Source of the DNA: Sinonovacula constricta
Taxonomy: Eukaryota; Mollusca; Bivalvia; Cardiida; Solecurtidae
Direction: 5' to 3'
DNA: 64,000 nucleotides
Assembly: GCA_007844125.1 (NCBI GenBank)
Contig: CM017563.1
Coordinates: 32,518,907 to 32,582,906 of the forward strand
Shown: positions 1-11,214 of the stretch, piece after piece
Layout of the letters: each line of letters starts with the position of its first letter
How positions within the stretch are numbered: position 1 is the first letter of the stretch
The notes under the pieces: model-generated
Databases searched by the model: none
What the model saw: the letters and a program-made list of their open reading frames with translations, nothing else
Told to the model about the DNA's origin: nothing
Program-made: the position numbers and the translations under genes

Positions 1-2
1 TA

Positions 3-402
3 CAACGTAATGAAAGAGCCATGGTCCGTTGGATCTGCGGTGTTAAGCCTAATGATAATGTCACCACAGATTCTCCGTACACCAAATTAGGAATTCAAGA
101 GGTAGCCATAGCTCTCCGTACCAAACGCCTGAGGTGGTATGGCCATGCTTCTCGTAACAATTGTACTAACACCATTATAAACATGGATATTCCAAGCGCC
201 CGTGGGCGTGGAAGACCTAGAAAATCGTGGTCTGATTGCATCAAGACCGATTTAAGTGTATGTGGTATGGGCAATACCAGTCCACACAACAGGGACGGAT
301 GGAGAGCTGGTGTTAGACGTTCAAGCCGCCTGCTGCCTACCTCAGTATCTGGGACACCCGCAGCAGATGACAAATAAACTCAGGATATGATGATGATGAT
401 GT
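3..402 (+). mobile_element. LINE retrotransposon 3' end (C-terminus of reverse transcriptase ORF)
   Basis: An open frame enters from the left edge and stops at 375-377. The peptide has the C-terminal signature seen after the reverse-transcriptase domain of many animal non-LTR elements: an RWICGV segment, then RLRWYGHASR, then RGRGRPRKSW and a final arginine/tryptophan-rich stretch (DGWRAGVRRSS). A short GAT/ATG triplet tail (386-401) follows the stop, as at the 3' end of many LINEs. The frame is open over the visible ~124 codons, so this copy may be fairly young, but the 5' part lies outside the window. The exact clade (RTE, CR1 or other) cannot be told from this tail alone. Confidence 0.8.
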
Positions 403-1119
403 TTCAAGGAAAATGAACAAAATTGTTAGAAATTTCTAAATCTTATACATGCACTATGAAGGAAAGTGGTAAAATAAAATAAAAATGTTAAATTAACCCT
501 TTCACTGCCAACAAAACAGATTGATCCATCCGCACAAAATTAGTAAATCCGTTAATGGAATTCCCCAATACATTAAATAACCCAGAACTAGATTGATGTC
601 ACACATTTTATATATATTCCACCAATGATATTTTGTTATGCAGATAAGTGGTTAAAATTAGAAAATACATCACTGATATGTTCTGTGTTGAAATTTCGAT
701 GCAAGGGTGGTGGTATTTTCCATGCGCAATTATTGTTTTCTCCGAAATGGTGCAAGGCGATGTCGCGAGTGGTAGTTCAATAAAGTTGAGCTGAGTTAAG
801 TAGCGGTCAAAAAAACAATGAAAAATTTTCCAGAAAACATAAAATACACTTGACAGAAGACGTTCTTTGTACGTTAGAAAATGATTCATCGGATGGTATA
901 CTTGAAAGCTTGGAGAGTGACGTTTCCTGGCAATACCTGTACATATTGGACATTTAGCACCTTCAGTGAAAGGGTAAATATATACAATTCAAATTTAAAC
1001 AATCCTGTTTGATAAAAGAATTTACATTTTTTCACATGTTTCAAAAATAAATTTGTATGCATATTGCTGATTCAGCGATTGGTAACCCTTAAAAGAAAAT
1101 TATTATGACATTTCATTAC
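403..1119. other. AT-rich spacer, no gene recognised
   Basis: No coding exon, RNA gene or clear repeat was recognised here. On the minus strand it would be the intron and downstream region of the HARBI1-like exon at 1120-1262. A possible next exon around 890-940 (minus strand) is too weak to call. Confidence 0.4.
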
Positions 1120-1262
1120 CTCATGCTGCTGTCAACAACAGCCTGTACATCAATCGCATAAAACTGCTTCCTGCAAATGTACACTTGGCTATCGGTCTTT
1201 GGTGCTATGATTGAAGCTAATGTTCCTTCTACAGCACCAAGCATGCCAGGCATCCCAGACAA
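1120..1262 (-). pseudogene. Harbinger transposase-derived nuclease (HARBI1-like) internal exon
   Basis: Read on the minus strand, a good acceptor (pyrimidine stretch then ACCAG) precedes an open 143-bp stretch that ends at a GTAATG donor. It translates as LSGMPGMLGAVEGT, then IIAPKTDS, then FYAIDVQAVVDSSM. This matches the core of PIF/Harbinger DDE nucleases and HARBI1, where the block is usually LSGFPNVIGAIDGTHV followed by FHSINVQAVCD. The first catalytic Asp of GAIDGT is Glu here (GAVEGT), and the following His-Val is changed. That argues for a decayed transposase or a non-catalytic derivative. No flanking exons were recognised, so the gene is partial or broken. The family call rests on motif recall; the exon borders are inferred from splice signals. 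Confidence 0.6.
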
Positions 1263-1618
1263 CTGGTAAAAATGATACAGTGTGTTCTTTTTCTCCGCTT
1301 CTGTTGACAGGAATCTGTTAAATTATACAAAAACATGCTTTTCCACAAGTGTTACATTTTCATTTATTGACAATCTTTAACACTACAGTATGTTTTATGT
1401 CCAGTACGTATATAATGCATATATGTGAAGTTGAACTCTCTCGCTTTTGGAGGGAGACTCCCTCTTTTAAGGTTTAAAATTATTTTAAAATGAGGGGTGT
1501 TATACACATTTTCAGAAATCTCCCTGCTTGCAAACAGACAACTTCCTTCTTTGTTTATATGAAAATTAGGATTCTCCCACTTTGCAAGTAAAAATCTCCC
1601 GATTTGGCTTCAGATAAA
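1263..1618. other. Spacer, no gene recognised
   Basis: AT-rich sequence between the HARBI1-like exon and the SINE insertion. No supported feature was seen. Confidence 0.4.
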
Positions 1619-1631
1619 GTTCACATATATG

Positions 1632-1910
1632 GGATGGGATGGGATTAGCCGGCATTTTGGCCGATACTGCGCAGCGGCATTTCTATCATTATAGCACAGG
1701 GGCACTTATGAGGTGCCCAGGGACAGAACCCGGCTGGTCCATTATACTGACACCGACGAGTCAGGCGTAATGCTGTCCCCTTAGCCCCGAGCGTTAGGAG
1801 GGAAGCCACTACTACCAACTTAAAAGACTTTGGTTTGACCCGTCTGGGGTTCGAACCCACGACCTCCCGATCCGCAAGCCGATGCTCTACCACCTGAGCT
1901 ATTGCAGCCG
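1632..1910 (-). mobile_element. tRNA-derived SINE, full-length copy with target-site duplication
   Basis: On the minus strand it begins with a tRNA-like head: box A (TAGCTCAGGTGGTAGAGC) and box B (GGTTCGAACCC), the internal RNA polymerase III promoter. A conserved body follows, and the 3' end is a CCCAT-type repeat tail. A perfect 13-bp target duplication (GTTCACATATATG) flanks it at 1619-1631 and 1911-1923. Other copies are at 3095-3292, 12951-13113, 34974-35228 and 43586-43848. SINEs of this type are moved by LINE machinery. Confidence 0.92.
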
Positions 1911-1923
1911 GTTCACATATATG

Positions 1924-3094
1924 ATAATATGTTATTATGTGTAGGCTTAACAATACTACATTTACTGAAGTTGAATTTAATATCATTAACATTTCTTAAG
2001 CAGACTATTAAGTCATAACTGAGAAATTTACAAATAATAAAATGCATCCATGCAACATATATTTACACATGAAAATTAATTAAGTTCTGAGAGTCAAGAA
2101 AATACAATTAAAAGTAAATCTACTTAACAATTTAAATTTCCATTAACATTTTACCTTCATTCTGATAAATTCAACCATTTGCCCTCCTTACTGCACTACA
2201 TTAATATCTCATTTTTTTTAACTAGCTAAAGGGGGAGCCAGTGGTGTAATGTGTATTCACCTACTTGGAACTTTTTTGCACCATGCCTTATTAACATATA
2301 GTTAATCCTGGCAGAGGTGAAATGTTTAAAGGGACAAGTCCATCCCGCTGATATACTGTGCTCCAGTGGTTATCCTCAGACTTATTTACTTAAAGTTATT
2401 CTTTTATATTTGACCAAAATCGACTTTTTTAAAAATTTAAAAATAAAAGTTTTTTTCAATGTGATTTGTTTTGCAGCATGCCTGAACTATGCAATAAAAC
2501 TAAAAGAAAAATGCCATTTAAAGTAAGTGCAAATAAAGTTAAAACTTACCAACAAATAAAGCATTTCACACTTCCAACTCATTCTTTTCCTAAGATAGAG
2601 CCATAAGTAAGTTGAAAGGGGCATCGTTTTGAAATTTTCAGTTGAACACTAACATAATCCATTGTTTCTTCATTTTCAGAAAAAAAAAAAAAACGACTTG
2701 AAAATTTTACAATAAAATGTGAAATAATCCCTTTAAATCTCCATTGTCTAATACAAGACATGAGTATCAAATTTTGCAATCTTTAGTTTGGCTTGTTCAT
2801 TATGTCATTAAAATATTAACATTATATGAAGTTTCAGTGTTACAATTATAATCAGTGATCTAAATTCAACTAGACATTTTGATGTATGAAAGTTTGTTGA
2901 ACACAAGGCTTTGGTCTTCTAACCTGTTGGTATCGACTCGTCTATTGATACTAGCAATGAATACGTTGAAGAGCCGAGCAGAGGTGACCTTTGTTTATTG
3001 GGTTTATCGTTCCTCCAGCAGCATTTTAGTTATCCGGAGACGGTGTCATCTTGAAGCAGAAAGACTGTGTATAGCATGCAGTAAATACGTGGCA
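1924..3094. other. AT-rich spacer, no gene recognised
   Basis: Only short chance reading frames were seen. It contains an A-run at about 2681-2694. No conserved protein or RNA feature is supported. Confidence 0.4.
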
Positions 3095-3292
3095 TGATAT
3101 AACACCCAGGCACATTATCCTGACACCGGGCCAGCTAGTCGTTGAACAACCCATTTATTTGCTTGAGCTTTAACATGGCTATACCACTACCAACTTTATG
3201 GACTTTGATATGACGCAGCTCGGGATCAAGCCCGGGGCATTCCCTACCTGGAGCCGATGCTCTACAGATTGCACTACCAAGTTCGGTCCTAA
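3095..3292 (-). mobile_element. Old, diverged copy of the same tRNA-derived SINE
   Basis: Matches scattered blocks of the SINE at 1632-1910: the ACTACCAACTTTA...GACTTTG segment, a degraded box B region (GGGATCAAGCCCGGGG), GCCGATGCTCTAC, and the body block ATTATCCTGACACCG. It has many substitutions and indels and no visible target duplication, so it is an ancient insertion. Confidence 0.65.
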
Positions 3293-3997
3293 AAAATAAT
3301 AATATTGTTCAATTAAATTTTCTCTGTGATCTTAAGTTAAAAAAAGTTTAGTAAGACTATTGAACGTACTTTTGAACATATGCAAAACTTTGGGTGAAAT
3401 CCTACGCAGGGTTAGTAAGACAGGCCCATTTTTCAGGGCAAAGAAACAACATACTATTATACAATATAGTTTTATAGTTAACTGTTATAATGTTGGCAAC
3501 TTGTTTCTTCTTCTCTATATATATAACATCTTGGAAAACCTATTAAATCGTGTCAGGTTTTGCTTTCTATTTTGTTTTGAACCGTTCTAAGGTCTCTGAA
3601 ATGATTATTATACATTTTTTTCTGGAGATTTTTAGTATACTGAAAACTTTCTAATGAAAAATATAACTTTTCAAGTATGTCTATGTGACTTGCTCACACA
3701 TATTGTTTTTACTTGTTCCAGTTTTAGCGCTGCCTTTGATGCTTGGCATCAACGACTTTACTTGTACTACAATTAAATGAACCTGTGTACTGACTTCCCT
3801 GAAGTGTCCCATAATATCCCTGGTTACTCTACATCTTTTTTCAAAAAGGCAAACTGCTATGATGAATTTACTTAGTAACATAGTCTAGCTGTTAGCAATT
3901 AAACAGAAACTATCTTCAAATAAGTGAAATATCGAAATAAGAGTTTTAAAAAACACATACCGCCGAATTTAGGAGACAGTCGAATTTTGGTAATGTG
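3293..3997. other. Spacer, no gene recognised
   Basis: AT-rich sequence with only short uninformative frames. Confidence 0.4.
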
Positions 3998-4007
3998 ACG
4001 TAAATTG

Positions 4008-4594
4008 AATGTCAGACAGTATATACCATTACCGTTATGTACCAGGACCGAACGTACCATTTTTGGACGTTATGTACCATATATAGAATATATAGGGAAT
4101 TATTGTTAACGTTTATATATATTGTTTTTATTTAAAATAAAGTTAAAATATGTTTATATGATAAATAAATGTGTATGTATTGAAATTTTAATGAGTTTTT
4201 TTTTTTATATATGCATAAATACCTGTGTTTGTTCTTTAAAGTAAGTGGTTATAAACCTATATTTTCATAATTTAATCTAGTCACAAATGTGTTTTGTATT
4301 TAATTAAATTAAGATTGGAATGGATAAAAATTTAATGTATTACATTATTATCCAACACATCTCCAAGTGGTGTGTTTAAATAATCATTGTGATTGTTTAT
4401 TTTATCAATTGACAAATACACAACAGATTGCCCCAGGAAGATGTTCACACCTAATTATCACCCCTTGTCGGGGTCCTCAACACACAATAGGCCTACCATA
4501 ACCCCTATATAAACTATAGATGGTACAGTACGTCCAAAAGTGGTATATAATGGTAGTGGTACATAAGGGTAATGGTACATAACGACCAGCACCA
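4008..4594. mobile_element. MITE-like element with long imperfect terminal inverted repeats
   Basis: The left end (about 4018-4085: ATACCATTACCGTTATGTACC, then TTTTTGGACGTTATGTACC) is matched in reverse complement by the right end (about 4510-4590). A 10-bp direct repeat ACGTAAATTG lies outside the two ends (3998-4007 and 4595-4604) and fits a target-site duplication. The interior is AT-rich without an ORF. The length is about 590 bp. The repeated GTTATGTACC words inside each arm suggest internal subrepeats. The superfamily is not assigned. Confidence 0.65.
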
Positions 4595-4604
4595 ACGTAA
4601 ATTG

Positions 4605-6001
4605 CCCCGTTGAGCGACAAAATTTCAGTATTTAATTAATTAAAAGTCAGCAAACTTACACTTCAAACGGGGAGTTTACGTGACCCAAACAAAAATTATA
4701 ATATTTACCTAATATATGCTGGAAACTTTGCTAAATCCAACACAATCAATAAATATAAGCTACACACTTCTAGAAAAGTTTTCTTGCAACGCCACTTCCG
4801 GACAAGTCAACATCTCACACCATCATATTATATATAGATAGTTTCCATGTGATGTCATCAACACTGATAAGACAGTTTAAGGCAGCCATATTTGTGGGCA
4901 GAAGCTAATGCAGGCCGAAATCGGGAAAAATGTGCTGTATTAAACTCACCACTGTGTTTTTATTTTTCAGTCTGTTTTACTGAATTTTATTTCAAATTTA
5001 ACAGCTTTTATAAAGTATTTTAAATATCGAAACTATAATTTGATAGTTTAAAAGGTTAAAGAAATACAACCAAAAACCATACACTGTTCATTTTGTTTTA
5101 AGTATGAGCAAATAGTTTTATATATTTCTGTGTATTAATTCTATGTGCATTTATCAATTGTAAAAATATTGTATTCTAAAAATATGAATTTTAAGAGCTT
5201 TCCAATGGTGTATAGCTTTTAATTTTCGGACCACAAATGAAGTAATTACGAGAAAATAAAATTTACCATTTTATACAATTCATATGAAAATCCTTTGAAG
5301 TTACCATCAAAGATGGCTTCCAAGATAAGGGATTTTCACTGATGCGGAAATTAAAATCACATTGATATAATTAGCGACTCCATGTTATAAGTGCGTGAAC
5401 AATGTTGTTAACAGCCGTTAATTTGCGCTAATATGTGCAAACCGAAAAACAACAACACACACTTGTTTTCTAAGAAAGTACGGACACAAATTATGATGAA
5501 ATACTTTGCGCAAGAGCCCCCAGTTTTGAAAATCTCGAGAAAACGGGTCAAGTCTCGTAGCGCGAGATATAAATCGGCGCATGCGCACTAGATGTTTGAA
5601 ATGGTCTATTGACATAGTTTAAGACCCTTTTTGAAATGGAAGATTTACAATTCTCTGGTAGTGCTCAGGCATTTTACTGCAATTTCCTACCTTTATATAT
5701 ATAAATAATAGTGATCAAATATCTTTGATAAAATAATCTTAGTTTGAGTACATTTAATAGTTATTTAGTATCTGTGATAAAATGTTAGCTTTTTAATATA
5801 TGCTTAATATTAATAATAAGGTTTATTCATGATATATATTTGAATCTACATAGGGTTTCAACAAGATAACTGTCAACATATAATCTACTATTATCAGTAA
5901 AACGTTATTACCTACCACAAGATATGCAACATCATATTTTTGATCAGTAAATTATTGGAAAGTAACATGAGTCCAATCAAAAGACCATCATGTCCTACCC
6001 T
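4605..6001. other. AT-rich spacer, no gene recognised
   Basis: No ORF of note, no RNA gene and no recognisable repeat were found by eye. Confidence 0.4.
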
Positions 6002-6604
6002 CTACTGTTACGACCCGTAAGTTTATTTATAAAGTGGCACGTTTACTAAACGATGCAATGGTGTAACAGAAAGAACAAGCCAGCAAAAAAACTAGTACAG
6101 TATTTTTTTATTTTAAAAATAATTAAAATATGGCGTAATAAAACAATAACAAATAAATGAAACAAAATTACAGTAGACAAAATAAATATTAGCATACAGT
6201 TTGTCCCTAGGAGGTGTCCCTTTAACAATGCAACAAATAATCCAGCGTCGAATAATCCTGAAGAGTTTTCAGTAGAATGTTCTCGTAGATAAGCACAGTT
6301 GAAATATTCCAAAGGTAAAATAATCCAAAGGTAAAACAATATAGGAATGTTAATTATATAATCCAAATTCAACACTTTAATATTTATGTCACTGTAGAAT
6401 ATAGTAAGTCCACGTAAGTTCCAACACAGAAAGATTTAAAATAGAAGCTGCAAGTATTTCCAAATTATATGTCCAATCTCTAAAGCAAACTTTTTATTCA
6501 AACTTCCAAACTTCCAAACCTAACTTCAATTCGGCAAACACGCCTTATATATCGGTATGACTATTTACCGGATATGAATTCATATCCACGGTTATGAATC
6601 TGGG

Positions 6605-7480
6605 GTAAAGGCCCGGTCACACAGCCCTCCACGGGCGTATCGCGGCCGAATCACGGCCAAAAATTTCTGCCCGTGAAGCAGACGCTGTTGGACGCTTTGA
6701 GGTCGCGATAAAGACGCGATACAGCCGTACTTTACCCGTCGTTACACGCGGTAAGAAATTCACACGCGGTTGGCCGCGCGAAAAAGTTTTGGGCTGCCCA
6801 AAAATTTAGACCGCGGGTAATCGCGGGCGGTACACGTGGTACACACGCGGTAAAGACGCGGTACAGACGCGGAACGAACGTGTTAGGACGTGCTACGGCC
6901 GCGGTTAAGACGTGGTTACACGCGGTAGGACGCGAAATTTTAGCGGGTAATCGCGGGTGGAGCACGGTCATATAGCACGTTTGTTCCGCGTCTGTACCGT
7001 GTTGTTATCACGTGCATAAGCGTGTGTAACGCGTGTAAGCACGGAAAAACGCCTTTCTCCGCGTAAACAGCGCGCCCCAATACCGGCCTAATCACGTTCA
7101 ATTGCGTCTTGTATACGTCCCAAATACGATTGTCCACGGCCTAATCGCGTCCGTACAACGTCTGATTTTAGGTATATAAAAAGCGCGATTTGCCGAGCAT
7201 GCTCGCACGCTGCTTCTTCTTCTTGGCTGGGGAACTCGACGTGGGCTTCTTCTTTGGTGCCATAGCTTGATCTTCACGGGACTGTGTCTTGAGCGGTTAT
7301 GATTTCTACAGCCCGGTTCGGCTGCTTTATTATACCCGAGGTAGGCCGCGGTACGGCCGCGCTTCACCCGCGATAAGGACGCGGAACAGTCGCCGGCGTC
7401 TGTTCCGCGGGCATACCACGGGTAAACCGCTGGTAAGCCAATTTTGCACATTTTCCACCACGGGCAACCGCGGGGGAAAA
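6605..7480. repeat. GC-rich block of CGCGG / ACGCGGTA words inside the foldback element
   Basis: This stretch is strikingly GC- and CpG-rich in an AT-rich window. It is made of degenerate short words (ACGCGGTA, GGCCGCG, CGCGGGTAATCG) mostly in one sense in the first half and the other sense in the second half (CCGCGT, TACCGTG). It begins with GGTAAAGGCCCGGTCACAC. The minus-strand frames within it (6732-6971, 6940-7137, 7098-7451) are low-complexity by-products of the words and are not treated as genes. It may be a separate insertion or a captured fragment. Confidence 0.6.
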
Positions 7481-9124
7481 AATCGCAAAAATTTACCCAA
7501 TATTTGCGAGCCTTTCTTTAGATTTTTCTGTGTTTGGATGCCCTTAAATGTATTTGGAAATAATTTAGATCAAGTATTCTAATAATTAAATAAATATAGT
7601 CCAATCTATATGTGATTTCATATCCGTGGGCAATAAGGGTACGGATATGAACACCGAAACTGCAAACTAGAGCATTGTTTGTTTTATATATGTAAAGTCT
7701 TATGTAATATCATCATGTTTTCAATTTATTTAACAACTCTGATGACAGTATGCTCATATTTACTTTAATATTGCATGTAAACATAGCCGCACCACAGTTC
7801 ATATTGATCGTTACCAGGGCTGGGGAGGTACGGATGTGAACGTTTAAATCATTATCTAAAATTACATTTGTAATATTCTTGTTTACTTTGAAAAATATAA
7901 TTATTATTCATTATTATTTTTAACTTATGAAACTTCATTTCATGAAGGTATACACGCCTTTACATAATTATTGTATATAAATAAAGCCGCACCAGAGTTC
8001 ATATCCGTGGTCATGTGGGGTACGGATATGAACGTTAAAATCATTATCTACAATTAAATTTGTCATATTCTTATTTACTTTGAACAATTATTATTATCTT
8101 AATTAATGAAACTTCATTTCATGAAAGTATACACACCTTAACATGATTATTGTATATAAATAGAGCCTCACCAGAGTTCGTATCCGTGGTCATGTGGGGT
8201 ACGGATATGAACGATAAAATCATTATCTACAATTTAATTTGTTAGATTCTTGTTTACTTTGATGCAATTTTATTATTTTTAATTAATAAAACTCATGTTC
8301 ATGAAAGCATGCCTTTACATAATTATTTCATATAAATATAGCCGCTCCAGAGTTCATATCCGTTGTCATAGAGGAATAGGCCTACAGATATGAATGTTGT
8401 AATATTCTTGTTTACTTTGATGCAAAGCTTTTATTTTTACATGGGCTAGGATGCAGTTTAAACCAGTTAAGTCAAGGCGACTGGAAGTTTAGCAGAACTG
8501 TATTGCTCAACTCGGTTTGCATACATAATAATTACAGAAATATCACATACTTTGGTGTGTGTACATATTCGCACCCCTTATTAGTAGCCGCTGATTTTTG
8601 TGAACCAATGTTTGCATATTTCTAAACAAGGAAGAATTAGGTAAAGACGGTTATATGGCTTTTATTATACAACCTTTTGGTTCATTAAAGAATTGATCAT
8701 CCTTAATAAAAAGAGCACAAATATAAGTTACAATACTGTAGACAGTCTTTTTAACGTTTATTATCCTCATTCAATGAGTCTGTAATTTGCCATGTACCTA
8801 AACTGATACATACCGATTATTATATTGTAAGGAAGAGTCGTTTAGACCTTTCAACAATGGTCTGAAGAATTAAATGTAGCAATGCAAACAGAAACAATGC
8901 TGTTGATAACGATTTTCAGTGTTTAGTGTCCATGCCATATGTACAATGGTATGAATTTCGGTTTGGCTAAACACGAAACGGATACAGCTTACCTGATAGC
9001 TTTTTTCATTGAATCACAGTTGCATGTTATATAATAATACCCAAGTAAAATTACTGTATTGAAAGAGAATGCAATAAATGTCCAACAAACACATAAATAT
9101 ATCATAAATGGGTGTAAATAATGA

Positions 9125-10790
9125 ATTTTGCGTTCATATCCATAGTTTCTATGTCTACGGATATGAACTCTGGCGCGACTATGGTATTATTTAATAACAA
9201 CAATTATGTAAAGACTCGTAGAATTTCATCAAAGTGGTTAAGTGGCTTGATTAAAAATAATTAAATAACAATAAAATTTACAGAAAAAAAACAGCAGCAT
9301 TTAGAGTTGAAGATAGTAAGTTTAATTTTCATATCCGCACCATGTATTTCCACAGATATGAGAGCATGTGCGACTGTCAGTATATTTATTATTAGTAAGT
9401 GTGTAAAAGTACTTCTATCAAAGGATGTAAAACATTAAAACTAGTTATATTTCTTTGCAGTTAACAGAATTACAAAAAAAAAGTGCTGTAGATTGCAATC
9501 TTATTGTTCATATCCGTACCCTGTTTGTACACGGTTATGAATTACCATATAAAATGTTCGTTTAATCAACCTCGATTGTATGTTACATGACAAAAAGTTA
9601 CATTATTTTAGTTATAGATTTTTTTTTCTTTAATACACATAAATGTCACATACATGGGTGTATATAATGTTTTTTACATTCATATCCGTACCCTGTATGT
9701 CTACGGATATGAACTCAGGCACGATTATGGGTTTATGTATTGCCAAAAATTTCTGTAAAGATCCGTAGAATTTAATAAAATTGGTTAAATAAATTAAAAA
9801 ATAATATTATTACCAAAAAAAAATGCAAAAAATACATCAATTATAGGTAAAGATATTGCTTTTTACGTTCATATCCGTATCCCGTATGTCTACGGATATG
9901 AACTCAGGCGCGATTATGGGTTTATGTATTGCCAACAATTCTGTAAAGATCCGTAGAATTTCATAAAATTGCTTAAATTAATTAAAAAATATTATTACCA
10001 TAAAAATACAAAAATACACCAATTATAGAGTAAGATATTGCTTTTAACGTTCATATCCGCAACCCGTATGTCCACGGATATGAACTCAGGCGATGTTATA
10101 GGTTTATGTGTTGCCAACAATTCTGTAAAGATAAGTAGAATTTCATTAAATTGGTTCATTTAATTAAAAATAATATTATTACCATAAAAATGCAAAAAAA
10201 AAAAAAAAAAAAATAATAATAAAATACATCAATTATGGATCTAGGTAAAGATATTGCTTTTTACGTTTATATCCGTACCCCGTATGTCCACGGATATGAA
10301 CTCAGGCGCGGGTATGGGTTCATAAAATTTGTTAAATTAATTTTTTAAAAAAAAGTATAAAAATACAAAAATACACTAATTATAGGTGCTTTTTTCGCCC
10401 ATATCCGTACCCATTATGTCCACGGATATGAACTTCCGTGCGGCAATCGAAATATTAATTAACAACAAATGTGTACAAAAGTTATACTTCTTTAAAAGGA
10501 AGTAAAGTAATTAAATTAATTACTTTTCGTCAAAATTAACAGAAATAAAACAAACAATGCTGCAGATGGCAATGTTAATGTTCCTATCCGTACCCTGTAT
10601 GTCCACGGATATGAATTCCCATATGTCGGTTTTTATTACATCAATCACAGTTACAATTAATTAATACGAGAATACCTAATGTTAATTAAGTTTATTTATA
10701 GAAAATACATTAATGTTACTAAAAAAAGACATAAATATAACATAAATGGGTGTAAATTATGTTTATTACGTTCATATCCGTACCCAGGAT
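9125..10790. repeat. Right-arm subrepeats of the foldback element (~180-bp units)
   Basis: About ten units, with centres near 9145, 9350, 9525, 9695, 9885, 10065, 10280, 10415, 10590 and 10785. Each carries GTTCATATCCGTACCC, a short spacer, then CACGGATATGAAC. Between centres a common AT-rich block recurs (for example GCCAACAATTCTGTAAAGAT). The left arm at 7615-8400 carries the same palindrome in the opposite orientation. Confidence 0.85.
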
Positions 10791-11214
10791 TCATATCCGG
10801 TAAATAGTCATACCGCTTATATATACCCAAAGAATTTCCAGAACATTCACGTACCCAGAACATTCTCGAAAACCAGTTAAAAATAAACAATTGAACTTTC
10901 TAGCATGATCCTTTTCTTCTAGCAGTTACGCTAATGCTACGTCATCAAAACCACAACGGTAAACAACCCTTAACCTGACTAGCATAACCTTAAACGCTGG
11001 TGTAATATTGTACATAACACTACACCTACAGACATCTTAAACAATAAAATAATAAGTCATATTTTAATCTCCATAAAATAGGGTATTCGCATTATGCCTT
11101 AAAATGTGAATGGCAAGTGGTGTAAATAAAACCATTCGTTCTGTTCATAAGCAAATGACACGACGGACGAAGAGGTATCAGAAAAGTTCACATTGAGCAC
11201 GGAGAGATTTTAGC

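Larger units (their letters stand above)
6553..10815. mobile_element. Foldback / MULE-like non-autonomous DNA transposon, 4263 bp
   Basis: The two ends are perfect 27-bp inverted repeats (6553-6579 and 10789-10815, starting CGGTATGACTATTTACCGG). A perfect 9-bp target duplication CTTATATAT flanks them (6544-6552 and 10816-10824). The left arm (about 7615-8400) has about five ~180-bp units and the right arm (about 9125-10790) about ten, each centred on a palindrome of the form TTCATATCC(n)GGATATGAA. The arms are in opposite orientations, so the element can fold on itself. No transposase frame was found: 8430-9100 is AT-rich and unique, and 6605-7480 is an unusual GC-rich block. The 9-bp duplication and subterminal repeats fit foldback or Mutator-like elements. 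It is nested in a solo LTR. Confidence 0.85.
6006..11019 (-). mobile_element. Solo LTR (copy A), interrupted by a foldback transposon
   Basis: The ends are TGTTACGACC (6006) and TACATAACA (11019), giving the TGTTA...TAACA inverted ends typical of retrotransposon LTRs. A 4-bp duplication CTAC flanks it (6002-6005 and 11020-11023). The LTR sequence is 6006-6552 plus 10825-11019, about 742 bp. The middle is the foldback element at 6553-10815 and its second target copy. It aligns along both arms with the reverse complement of LTR B (14138-14743), including the blocks GGCACGTTTACTAAACGA, TGGTGTAACAGAAAGAACAAG and GCTACGTCATCAA. LTR B carries a TATA box and a poly(A) signal on its plus strand, so this copy is transcribed toward the minus strand. 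There is no gag or pol beside it, so it is a recombination-derived solo LTR, Gypsy-like by end and TSD form. Confidence 0.85.

Noticed and set aside
608..889. Minus-strand frame downstream of the HARBI1-like exon as its next exon
   Set aside because: It lacks the expected WPGSxHDS-type block, and no clean splice acceptor ties it to the exon at 1120.
6732..7451. Three minus-strand Arg/Pro/Ala-rich frames as transposase candidates
   Set aside because: They fall in the CGCGG word repeat; there is no DDE motif or zinc-finger pattern.
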